Source: a virus
Direction: 5' to 3' (one strand)
IMG/VR virus record: IMGVR_UViG_3300015373_000017
Coordinates: 1-37,008 of that record
DNA: 37,008 nt
Made by a program: the position numbers and the translations under genes. How positions within the stretch are numbered: the stretch's first letter is position 1; every line of letters starts with the position of its first letter. Below the pieces are notes generated by a model, which made no database searches, had not been told where the DNA came from, and saw nothing but the letters and a program-made list of their open reading frames with translations. Positions 1 through 8,655 of this stretch are shown piece by piece.

Positions 1-2
1 AC

Positions 3-3000
3 TTAGAATCATATTCAAATAAAACTGTTTCTCCCCTTAATGCAACTGGATTTTCAGAACTTAATACTTCTATAAAGCAGACAAATGAGGCTGTTGGAAA
101 GTTGGCGGTGTCATTAGAAAAGTTAAGCGCTGCAACCCAAAGGCAAGCTCAAAAGGCTGCTGAAACAGATTTGGTTTGGAAAAAGTATGGACAGACATTA
201 GATAAGATTGAAAATCAAGAAGCTGAAATGCAGGTGCAGCAGACAGAAGCTGCTCAGGTTGCTGCTAATAATACAGCTCAAATAAAAGAGAATAATAAGG
301 CATTAGAGGAAAATGCCAGAGCTAACAATGCTGATTATCAAGCAAGGGTGCAAAATGCACAAGCAGAAAAAGACCAGATAGATGCTGCAAAGGCTGGAGA
401 GAAAGAGCTTGAACGCCAATCTGCACATCAGCACAAAATGAGTGATGACTATATTATTCAACAAGAAGCAGAAAAGGTTGCAGTAAATGAGAAGAGGATA
501 ATTGCAAAGCAAATAGCTCAGGAAGAGAATCAAATGTATCAAGATAGAATGAAGGATAATGCAGAAAGGAAAGCTGCTGCCGAAGAGGAAAAGCAACAAA
601 TTGCTGATGCAATAGCTGGTGAAAAGGAGGCAAACAGGCAGGAACAAGAAAGAATAAAAAATAGTGCACAATATAGACAAACAAAGGCTGAGGAAAAAGT
701 TCAGGAGCAAGAGTTTAATAGAATTTATATGGATGATGCTAAAGCTCAAAATGGTCTATATCAGAATAGGATGCAGCGTGAAGAGATTGAGAGAAATGCT
801 AAAAAGGAAAAAGCAAAGATTGACAGAGAAAATGCTGCTGCCGCAAAGAAGAACTTGAAGGATGAAGCCAAAGCAGCAGAGGATGCTACTAAGGCATATG
901 ATAGGTTGAAGCAGGCTGTTAGAGACGCTGAAAATAAGTATGTTCTTCAGCGTATGACTTATGGAAGAAAATCACCAGAAGCAAAGGAAGCTCTAAAGGA
1001 TTTGACTGATGTTAGAAATGTGATGAGCAATGTTGACAAGGAGCTTGATAAGGCAAGAGGTGGCGCTGCAAAGTTTGGTGGAGCGATAAGAGGTGTATTT
1101 GGAGAATTAAGAACACTTGCATATATACTTCCAGGAATAGGTATTGCTGGTATCTTTAATAAGATATTTGAGGCTATTGGAGCAGTTATTGAGGAGATGG
1201 GCTGGTTTACAACATCATTCGAGAAAGTAATTAAAGGACAGCAAGAGTTTGCTGAAGTAGCTGAAATTGCTAATAGATTATGGAAAGAGCAAATTGACCT
1301 TACTATTCATGCTGATGATGCTAATGTTCAGTATTATCAGAGAATGCTAAATATTACAAAAGCAACTGGAACAAACTACGAGAATCAACTTGGTGATATT
1401 CACAATCTTCAACAAGCTCAGAAACAAGCTGCTGAAAATGCTGTTACAGCCTCTGATGCAAGTTATCAAAACATAGCTCAAATAGATACACAGCTTGAAG
1501 ACTTGAATGTTAGAAGAACTATAACACTCAAGAATCTTACAGAGGCAACTCGTGTTGCAGATAATATTAGAGCAAAGAATGTTTTAACAGATGAGAAAGG
1601 TAATGTTAAGCCATTTATACCATTTATAGATATCGAGAAGAAATATGTTAAGCAAACTGCATGGGAAGAAAGACAGGATGACCTTAAAAAACAATTAGAT
1701 GTAGAAGATAGAAATTATCAAGTTCTTCTGTCAAAGAAAGCCACAATGCAGCAAGCTCTTAATAATAGGTCTGATATTGATGTTCAAATAAAAGCACAAC
1801 AGGAAGAAGAAAAGAAATTCTTTACCGATGAGTTTAGAAAGCAAAGAGTTGGGGATGTCAAGAGAGATGCTGATGCAATTATAACAGAGCAGGAAAAAAT
1901 ACTAAAGAATACACGCTCTACAGAGCAACAACGAATTGATGCTATACTTGAAATACGTAACCAAAATGCTAAAAAATTAGATATAGAAAATTGGTCTATT
2001 CAGAAAGATGTGGGTGCGAGTAAAGTTGACAAGGAATTATCAAAAGCTAATCTTCCAAAACAGCTTGCAAAAAATACAGCAGATGCAATGGAACAAGTGC
2101 AAAAGGTGCAAGATGAATTTGCGTTGAGGAGATTAGAGGCTATTAAGAAAATGGCGAAGGATGAGATTGAAGTATATTTGAAGACAAATGAAGCTGTAAT
2201 GCAAGACCAAGAGGCATCACTTGGAAAACGATTAGAGGCTTTTCAGAATTACCAAGAAGCAAGAGCTGCTCAGATAACACTTGAATGGGAGCACTATAAG
2301 GACACACTCAAGTTTAAACTTCAAACGGATGAGGAACAACTTGCAGAAGAAAAGAGTTACCAGAAACAACTTAATGAGGTGCGATTTAGTGGTATTGCCA
2401 AGATGAGGGATATAATGAGAAGTTACTATTCCGAAGAGGAAAAGGATTTGGATACTCATGTTGATGCTCTATTTCAAACAACTGAAGTTCAAGAGCAATA
2501 TACTGAATCGCTCAAGAAGTTAAATGATGCACACGAGAAAGGAACTATTAGCTACAAGAAGTACGTGCAGGAACGGAAGAAATGGGCTGAAGACCAAACA
2601 TTAGCACAGGATAGGGAGAATATAAAAGACTATAAAGATGCAATCGAAGAAACATCTAATGCTCAGGAAAAGGCAGCAAAAGAACAGCAGGGGAATATTG
2701 CTAATTTAGTTATCGCCTATTCGACTGGTGACCAGCAGATAATTAATACTGCCAAAGCAAGAGTTGATGCGACTACGGAACACCAAGAGAAGCTTAATAA
2801 AAAGATGGGTGACTTGCGACTTGGTTTAAAAAAGTCTGAATTACAGGAGCAGGAAGATAGAGATAAGGCTCAACTTGAAGGCGAAAAACAACTTGCTGCA
2901 AACAAACAAGAAATCTGGAATGAGGCGTTTGAGACTGCACAAACAATAGCTGATGCTCAATTCGAGAAAAGAATTGAACAGACAGAAAAAACAATAGCTC

Positions 3001-3650
3001 TTATAGATAAGCAGTATGACCATGAAATAGATGCTATTGAAAAATCAAGTTTGGCAGAAAAAGATAAGCACGCTCTTACAATGCAGTTGCAAGCTCAAAA
3101 AGAGAGAGCTGATGCTGAGGCTGACAAGAAGATACGCAAACTAAAACATGACCAAGCTCTTGTTGATAAAGGAATAGCAATGGCTCAGATAATATGGAAC
3201 ACTCAGGCAGCGATAACAGGAGCTCTAAAAATACCAGTTGTTGGTAATGCTCTTGCTATAACGTATGGTATTCTTGGAGCGATTGCATTAGCTAAAGCTG
3301 CTGCAACTCCTGTTCCACCACTCGCTGAAGGTACTGCTGATTGGCGTGGTGGTACAGCACTAATAGGTGAAGCAGGACGTGAATTAGTTAAAGAGCCTGG
3401 TAGGCGACCATATTATGTAGACTATGCGACAATCAAATACTTGCCCAAGCACACAGAGGTTATTCCAGAATATTCTATACCAACTATACTTGAAAGGAAA
3501 CGAGATGAGGGTTGGCAACAGACTAAGTACCTTGCTCAAATCATCAAGGCGAGTCAGAGAAAAACGGAGAACAAGTTAGTTAACCATATACACATAAACT
3601 TGGGCTGGGAAGAATATAAAAAAAGAATACTATATGGGTATAATACTTAA
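3..3650 (+). CDS. Tail tape-measure protein, 5' end outside window
   Basis: The frame is open from the first base, so the gene begins upstream; a TTG at 102 is only an internal codon. About 1215 residues are visible. The tape measure sets tail length and lies in the tail tube. The N-terminal third is charged, Ala/Gln/Glu/Lys-rich coiled coil with three imperfect ~70-residue repeats. Hydrophobic stretches occur near 1110-1200 (LAYILPGIGIAGIF) and 3225-3310. The C-terminus carries LAEGTADWRGGTALIGEAGRELV-like sequence, split here as GTALIGEAGRELV, resembling the conserved end of many tape measures. Length, composition and its place ahead of baseplate and fibre genes agree. The family call is firm; function of individual segments is not. 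Confidence 0.9.
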   Translation, partial: LESYSNKTVSPLNATGFSELNTSIKQTNEAVGKLAVSLEKLSAATQRQAQKAAETDLVWKKYGQTLDKIENQEAEMQVQQTEAAQVAANNTAQIKENNKALEENARANNADYQARVQNAQAEKDQIDAAKAGEKELERQSAHQHKMSDDYIIQQEAEKVAVNEKRIIAKQIAQEENQMYQDRMKDNAERKAAAEEEKQQIADAIAGEKEANRQEQERIKNSAQYRQTKAEEKVQEQEFNRIYMDDAKAQNGLYQNRMQREEIERNAKKEKAKIDRENAAAAKKNLKDEAKAAEDATKAYDRLKQAVRDAENKYVLQRMTYGRKSPEAKEALKDLTDVRNVMSNVDKELDKARGGAAKFGGAIRGVFGELRTLAYILPGIGIAGIFNKIFEAIGAVIEEMGWFTTSFEKVIKGQQEFAEVAEIANRLWKEQIDLTIHADDANVQYYQRMLNITKATGTNYENQLGDIHNLQQAQKQAAENAVTASDASYQNIAQIDTQLEDLNVRRTITLKNLTEATRVADNIRAKNVLTDEKGNVKPFIPFIDIEKKYVKQTAWEERQDDLKKQLDVEDRNYQVLLSKKATMQQALNNRSDIDVQIKAQQEEEKKFFTDEFRKQRVGDVKRDADAIITEQEKILKNTRSTEQQRIDAILEIRNQNAKKLDIENWSIQKDVGASKVDKELSKANLPKQLAKNTADAMEQVQKVQDEFALRRLEAIKKMAKDEIEVYLKTNEAVMQDQEASLGKRLEAFQNYQEARAAQITLEWEHYKDTLKFKLQTDEEQLAEEKSYQKQLNEVRFSGIAKMRDIMRSYYSEEEKDLDTHVDALFQTTEVQEQYTESLKKLNDAHEKGTISYKKYVQERKKWAEDQTLAQDRENIKDYKDAIEETSNAQEKAAKEQQGNIANLVIAYSTGDQQIINTAKARVDATTEHQEKLNKKMGDLRLGLKKSELQEQEDRDKAQLEGEKQLAANKQEIWNEAFETAQTIADAQFEKRIEQTEKTIALIDKQYDHEIDAIEKSSLAEKDKHALTMQLQAQKERADAEADKKIRKLKHDQALVDKGIAMAQIIWNTQAAITGALKIPVVGNALAITYGILGAIALAKAAATPVPPLAEGTADWRGGTALIGEAGRELVKEPGRRPYYVDYATIKYLPKHTEVIPEYSIPTILERKRDEGWQQTKYLAQIIKASQRKTENKLVNHIHINLGWEEYKKRILYGYNT

Positions 3651-3789
3651 ATTTTTAAGTAGTGAAAAACCGAATAGTGCTATTAATAATATGTTTGTTG
3701 CTTGGATGCGAAATTCAACACAGCGTAAAGATAAAAAAGATAAATCAAAGAGACTCAATAAAAATAAAACACGACACAATAATAATTAA
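3634..3789 (+). CDS. Small basic protein, 51 aa, unknown
   Basis: Begins with MGIILKFLSSEKPNSAINN and ends in a very basic, Asn/Lys-rich tail (KDKKDKSKRLNKNKTRHNNN). The ATG lies inside the last codons of the tape-measure gene (17-nt overlap) and the stop overlaps the next start as TAATG. This tight fit on both sides is the main evidence that it is translated. It fills the place between tape measure and baseplate gene. No family is recognised; a small tail-assembly or nucleic-acid-binding role would be a guess. Confidence 0.5.
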   Translation: MGIILKFLSSEKPNSAINNMFVAWMRNSTQRKDKKDKSKRLNKNKTRHNNN

Positions 3790-4253
3790 TGCAACAGATA
3801 GCACTAACAAAAGGAAAGATAGCATTCATTGATAATGAAGATTATGATTTTTTAATGAATTGGACTTGGCATTATACTAAAGCTGGCGCATCAACAAAAA
3901 TTGGTCACTATAAATATAGACATACTTTGTTGATGCACAGACTTATTATGAACGCCAATGATATAGAACAAGTTGACCACGTAGATAATAATAGACTTAA
4001 TAATCAAAAATATAATCTTAGAAAGTGTACATTGCAGCAAAATCAATTTAATAAGCCTAAACGTGAAAATGTTAGTTCTATTTTTAAAGGTGTTTCGTAT
4101 TGTAAACAAACCGGAAAATGGAGAGCTGTTATTGAACATAATAGTAAAACTATTCATTTAGGAAGATTCATTAATGAAATAGAAGCAGCTATTGCGTATG
4201 ACGAAAAAGCTAAAGAATTATTCGGTGAATTCGCTTATATAAATTTAAGATAA
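3789..4253 (+). CDS. HNH homing endonuclease with AP2 DNA-binding domain
   Basis: 154 aa. The N-terminal part has the usual lead-in of these enzymes (LTKGKIAFIDNEDY). The HNH core has His50, Asp63-His64 in VDHVDNNRLNN and Asn77 in YNLRKC, and would cut DNA with a metal ion. An AP2-like DNA-binding domain follows at about 96-152 (SSIFKGVSYCKQTGKWRA, then GRFINEIEAAIAYDEKA). It is a free-standing mobile endonuclease within the tail operon. Start and stop both sit in TAATG overlaps with neighbours, so the insertion leaves the operon translationally intact. All key residues are present. Confidence 0.92.
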   Translation: MQQIALTKGKIAFIDNEDYDFLMNWTWHYTKAGASTKIGHYKYRHTLLMHRLIMNANDIEQVDHVDNNRLNNQKYNLRKCTLQQNQFNKPKRENVSSIFKGVSYCKQTGKWRAVIEHNSKTIHLGRFINEIEAAIAYDEKAKELFGEFAYINLR

Positions 4254-7200
4254 TGGCTGGACGTGCAAGACATATATTCTATTGTTTTATTTCCAATCCA
4301 AATGGAGAGTATTATAGTTGTGACTACTCCACACTGGGAGAGCCAATTATTTCTCGCTCCGGCAGTCCTATTCCACTAAAAACTAATCCAGCAGACCTGC
4401 AATCATTACAGCCAGAGTTTGCTACTAATAAACAATACTTTTCACTTAATAGGTCTATCACAAATCAACTTCAATTTATAAAAGATGGAGCAGACATACT
4501 TAGGAATTTAGACTATACTGGAAGAGGATTTGAAGAAGATGCCTTTCTTATTATTGTCAAATACAATCCTGTCAGGGGAATCTACGAGTTATACTATACC
4601 GGCAAATTTGATTTCTCAAAGAAAAAGGATGACCCTATTTTAGGCTTCACTATAAATACCGTTGATTCTGGCGTATGGGGTATTCTCAGTCAAAAGGACG
4701 ATATTCAAGTCCAGATACCTTGTTCTGCGTTGAACCCTAAAGCCATTAAAGTTCTCTTTGATGGCGTAACCCTTAAAGCTAAATACTATTGGCAGCCTGT
4801 CGCAGATGTAGACATGGATTTGACTACTTCTGAAAGTAAGTATCTTATTGTTCCATTGGTAATGACTAATACAGATGGTGACAGCTATGGAATTATTTCT
4901 GCTGGACAAGAGTATGATTATTTCCATGACCCAGATATGAACGACTATGTCAGTCTTCATCAATCAGTATATTTTATTAAGACGCAGTATTCAACTGAAG
5001 TGTACTTGGAAGGACCAATGGAGTTTGACATTACATCAGAAGACAAGACTCCATTCAGCATCTCTTTCTATTTGTGGAGAAGTACTGATACTGTAGATGA
5101 TGTTTGGGAACTTCCAGACTATCAGAAACTGTATTTCAAGAGATGGGATAATCTTAATGATAAGCATGACACTATATCCTTTAAACTTAATCATACATTT
5201 GATTTATCTGAGGGAGAGTATCTTGTTTTAGTTGCCTATGTTCATTATCTTGGTGGTGGATTTTTAGATGGGAAGATTAAACCACATCTAACTCCCAAAG
5301 CTCATAATATAATAGCATCTGTGACAACAAAAGTAGTTCCAACAACTTGTTATGCTTTAAGACCATTGGACTTGGGACAACAAATAGTGTCCAAGCTCAC
5401 TGGGGGATTGTTCACAATTCAAAGCAAGTTCTATGTCACCCATAATAAAGTGGTCTGTACTTGCGGGGATGCGTTGCGCGGCGAGCCTTTGGCAATGATA
5501 CAGACCACTTTTAAAGACTGGTACGAGTCCTATGATGCTGGAGATTTTCTGGCTATGAAAATTCTAAATGGGCAGCTATGGATTGAACAGGCGAATGAAG
5601 TCTACAAAGAAAATGGTGAGATTTTAGATATAGGAGAAATAAGTGATTTGTCAATAGAGCATGACACAGAGCATCTGTTAAATAGCTTTGAGATAGGTTC
5701 GCCATCACAAGACTATAGACATAATAGTGGTAGGCTCGAATTTAATGCGCCGACCCAGTTCTCTTTTGAGGTATCCTATATTAAAAATCAGATGAGTTTA
5801 ATTTCACCTTATCGTAGAGATAGCTACGGGATTGAATTTATAAGGCTTGATTATTTTGCAGGAAATTCTCAAGATAATAAAGGCGACAAGGAAGTATTTA
5901 TGCTTGATATTACTGATGAAGTTGGAGATGCCACTACATTTGTATCAAACTATAAAATATACCAAGTTAATAATTCTCCAATTATACCAGAAATAACTTC
6001 TCCAGACCAGGATGAAACTATAACTTATCAACAGCCAAGAATTAGAGGTAATGCTCCAAGTGGACAGATAGTTAACATATATGTGGATTCTGTTTTAGAT
6101 GGAAGTGTAACTGCTATAGCAGGAAATACATGGAGTTATAATATTAAAACAAAGTTAGACCCATTAGTAATTTCAGATAATACTATAATAACTACTGGTA
6201 TTCATAAAGTTGAGGTTACGTTTACAGACTTGACTGGAACAACTGATTCTGTAACATTTACGATACTATCAAGTCCCACAGAAATTGGAATAGTGTATCC
6301 GGCAGATAGAGATAATTTGATAGACAATAAGCCACTATTCAAAGGCAGAGGTCAAACAGGGCAAGTACTAACTATATGGGTTGATTATCTTAGTATTGGA
6401 ACTGTAACTGTTGATAATTCCTGCTGGTGGGAAATACAAAGTTCTATTTTACCCAATGGTATTCATACTCTTACAGTATATTTAGCTGGAGTAGTTATGG
6501 ATACTTGTGTCTTTAATGTTGACACAAACACTGAAATACCAATTATAATTAGACCAGTAGAGCAGTTTACTTTAATAAACAATCTTCCATTAGTTGAAGG
6601 GGTTGCCAAGCCTGGAACATCAGTTAATCTGTATCTTGATTATTATTATAAAACTATTGGAACTGCAATAGCTAATGGAACTGGAAATTGGAGCATACAA
6701 TTAGTTCCAGTTAATAGAGATGATGGCATTACAGTAATTACTCCTATTCCAAATGGAGAGCATGTATTGAGCACTGGATTAGCTATACAGCAAACAGCAG
6801 TGAAGTCTACTGGATATAAATTGAATAGACCTAATTATGATTCTATAACTGGTGTCTACGATAACACTGTATTTAATGTTGAGCTTTCCCCAAAGAGAAT
6901 GCTATTATCTCGTTCTTCATATTGGGCTTCGTTAATGTACCAGAATAAATCTACAGTTATTCAGTATAATGGAAACGATAAGAATCAAGCATTATCCACA
7001 ACTTATCAAGGAAATACAATTCAGGAAAATGCAGATGTACTTATTTCAGATTTAGGTCAAGCGTTATTTCTTCCTATTAAAGCATCATTTAAGACTGAAG
7101 TTCCAGATACCTTCAATGAGGTATTTAACTACTTTAATACTGGTGGGCATATTAAGGCTACATTTCAGGGAAATGACTTATGGTTCTTGCCAATAGGAAG

Positions 7201-8251
7201 AATGACTGTAAATGATGTTACTAATAATGTACAGACTTGGAATTTACTTTTTGCCGTAAAGACTCCTTTAGCAACTCTATTAAATCTATCTCGTCAAGGT
7301 TTAACTTTAAATCTTATGACAAATGCAATACACCACTCAGATTATAACTCGTTGCACTTTGTTAAATACAACTACACTCTTGATTCACGTTACCATGCTA
7401 AAGGGATATATGACGACTGGTTTGATGCAAGAAATGACAGGTGGACTAATAACCCACTATACATACAAAAGTTTCAAACTAATGACTCTATCAGAGACCA
7501 AGTCATTACTAATGGAGTATCTACACTTACGTTGAATATGTATAGATGCATTGATGCCTTTTTAGTTGCTACGTTTGTATATAACCCAGTAAGTCCAAGT
7601 CCTATACCACCTCCTGATGTTGTAAGAGAAGCCATTATAGATTTCTCTATGTATCCAGCAGCCCAGTATTTCTTTGTGATGATGAGTGGCAGCACTCCTG
7701 TTGCAATTTCAGAAAGAGTTGAGACAAGAACCGATTGGTATGATACCATACTGATTGAGTCTACTAATTCTGCTAATCTTACAGGGTTCATGTATAGTAC
7801 TGGGATTGTATCAAAACTTAGGATAGAAGGTTTGGTACAAAAGTGGCAGCCTAATATCTCTATATTGGCTAATACGGACGAAGTTGGAGATAACCAGATG
7901 CTGCACTCTGTGTTCTCACGGCAGCGTAAAATCTTGTTGGGGAAAGCGTCTGGTCTTCCTGACTATCTTTATTTAAAAGCATCAGCTCTTGTCATACTTG
8001 ATAATTTGATGATTGAGGGAGTTAACTATGTTGCAAGTAAAGAGAACAAACTACAGGAGCAGGATAGAGTTTTAGGACATCCTATGTATCGTTACGAACT
8101 TGAAGTAGAGTTGGCAGACAATAATCAAGGTGTAGTGTTTGATGCTGGTCTTGGTGGCGCTGATATAACAAGTGTTGTAATAACAGTTGACGCTGAAGCA
8201 TTTGGTTCTGGTGGTAGTCAATTAATAGATATAACTGTAAAAGGTGAATGA
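4253..8251 (+). CDS. Large tail/baseplate protein with three Ig-like repeats
   Basis: 1332 aa directly after the tape measure region, the usual place for distal-tail, hub or tip proteins. The N-terminal ~550 residues look like a baseplate/tip scaffold (ARHIFYCFISNPNGEYY at the start). Residues about 572-846 hold three tandem bacterial Ig-like modules, recognisable by GQIVNIYVD..., GQVLTIWVD... and GTSVNLYLD..., each followed by a Trp-containing strand (NTWSYNI, CWWEIQ, GNWSIQL). The C-terminal ~480 residues are a further structural region (FNEVFNYFNTGGHIKATFQG). Ig-like modules in tails usually bind surface carbohydrate. The stop overlaps the next start (ATGA). Exact baseplate role is inferred from position. 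Confidence 0.7.
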   Translation: MAGRARHIFYCFISNPNGEYYSCDYSTLGEPIISRSGSPIPLKTNPADLQSLQPEFATNKQYFSLNRSITNQLQFIKDGADILRNLDYTGRGFEEDAFLIIVKYNPVRGIYELYYTGKFDFSKKKDDPILGFTINTVDSGVWGILSQKDDIQVQIPCSALNPKAIKVLFDGVTLKAKYYWQPVADVDMDLTTSESKYLIVPLVMTNTDGDSYGIISAGQEYDYFHDPDMNDYVSLHQSVYFIKTQYSTEVYLEGPMEFDITSEDKTPFSISFYLWRSTDTVDDVWELPDYQKLYFKRWDNLNDKHDTISFKLNHTFDLSEGEYLVLVAYVHYLGGGFLDGKIKPHLTPKAHNIIASVTTKVVPTTCYALRPLDLGQQIVSKLTGGLFTIQSKFYVTHNKVVCTCGDALRGEPLAMIQTTFKDWYESYDAGDFLAMKILNGQLWIEQANEVYKENGEILDIGEISDLSIEHDTEHLLNSFEIGSPSQDYRHNSGRLEFNAPTQFSFEVSYIKNQMSLISPYRRDSYGIEFIRLDYFAGNSQDNKGDKEVFMLDITDEVGDATTFVSNYKIYQVNNSPIIPEITSPDQDETITYQQPRIRGNAPSGQIVNIYVDSVLDGSVTAIAGNTWSYNIKTKLDPLVISDNTIITTGIHKVEVTFTDLTGTTDSVTFTILSSPTEIGIVYPADRDNLIDNKPLFKGRGQTGQVLTIWVDYLSIGTVTVDNSCWWEIQSSILPNGIHTLTVYLAGVVMDTCVFNVDTNTEIPIIIRPVEQFTLINNLPLVEGVAKPGTSVNLYLDYYYKTIGTAIANGTGNWSIQLVPVNRDDGITVITPIPNGEHVLSTGLAIQQTAVKSTGYKLNRPNYDSITGVYDNTVFNVELSPKRMLLSRSSYWASLMYQNKSTVIQYNGNDKNQALSTTYQGNTIQENADVLISDLGQALFLPIKASFKTEVPDTFNEVFNYFNTGGHIKATFQGNDLWFLPIGRMTVNDVTNNVQTWNLLFAVKTPLATLLNLSRQGLTLNLMTNAIHHSDYNSLHFVKYNYTLDSRYHAKGIYDDWFDARNDRWTNNPLYIQKFQTNDSIRDQVITNGVSTLTLNMYRCIDAFLVATFVYNPVSPSPIPPPDVVREAIIDFSMYPAAQYFFVMMSGSTPVAISERVETRTDWYDTILIESTNSANLTGFMYSTGIVSKLRIEGLVQKWQPNISILANTDEVGDNQMLHSVFSRQRKILLGKASGLPDYLYLKASALVILDNLMIEGVNYVASKENKLQEQDRVLGHPMYRYELEVELADNNQGVVFDAGLGGADITSVVITVDAEAFGSGGSQLIDITVKGE

Positions 8252-8439
8252 TAAAGTGGAAGTATGAAGATATAGAGTCTATAAAAAAATTAACAGACGA
8301 AGAACTGTTACAGTTAGACTTTGAAGTAATGGAGGCTTGTGCTGCATTTCGTAAGGCACAGTTACAGTACACTGAAGAAATGAATTGGCTAATAAGAGTT
8401 ATAACAGTTGAAATTAATAATAGAAGAATTGAAAAGTAA
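8248..8439 (+). CDS. Hypothetical protein, 63 aa
   Basis: Starts in an ATGA overlap with the large tail gene. It is a highly helical, charged protein (KLTDEELLQLDFEVMEACAAFRKAQ...) with no signal peptide or membrane segment. The stop codon directly abuts a structured RNA. Position suggests an accessory tail or chaperone-like protein, but no family is recognised. Confidence 0.65.
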   Translation: MIKWKYEDIESIKKLTDEELLQLDFEVMEACAAFRKAQLQYTEEMNWLIRVITVEINNRRIEK

Positions 8440-8508
8440 GCGACAGTGATTTGACCTACAGCTCTTTGAAGCTGAGCAATCTGTCTGTTGCGGGAGAATC
8501 CTGTCGCT
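8439..8508 (+). ncRNA. Predicted three-way-junction RNA between tail genes
   Basis: An 8-bp closing stem AGCGACAG (8439-8446) with CTGTCGCT (8501-8508) continues past a bulged T as GATT (8448-8451) with AATC (8497-8500). Inside are two hairpins: CAGCT/AGCTG with loop CTTTGA (8459-8474) and GCAA/TTGC with loop TCTGTCTG (8476-8491). The element fills the gap between two genes. The long closing stem recalls a tRNA acceptor, but no T-arm or normal anticodon loop can be drawn. It may be a degenerate tRNA, a processing signal or a regulatory RNA. The fold was drawn by eye. Confidence 0.5.
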
Positions 8509-8520
8509 ATTTAAATTATT

Positions 8521-8655
8521 ATGAAAAAGATATTTTTTCCAGAAATAAGACCTAATTGGAAAGACTATAAGCCAAAGGTCAAGACTATTTATCCAGATAA
8601 GAAATATACCTTTAACGAAGTATTTTATGGCAACAGTAGTAATAAACGCATATAG
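8521..8655 (+). CDS. Small hypothetical protein, 44 aa
   Basis: Begins MKKIFFPEIRPNWKDYKPKV 13 nt after the structured RNA and overlaps the next gene start by 29 nt in another frame. Rich in Lys, Tyr, Pro and Phe. The composition looks protein-like and it is the only ORF filling 8509-8626, but it has no recognised family. Confidence 0.45.
   Translation: MKKIFFPEIRPNWKDYKPKVKTIYPDKKYTFNEVFYGNSSNKRI

Noticed and set aside
303-749. Long antisense frames opposite the tape-measure gene
   Set aside because: They mirror the coiled-coil coding bias (Phe/Leu/Ser-rich), overlap fully and have no leader.
8439-8508. Hammerhead ribozyme or canonical tRNA
   Set aside because: No CTGANGA/GAAA core and no T-arm can be formed next to the closing stem.
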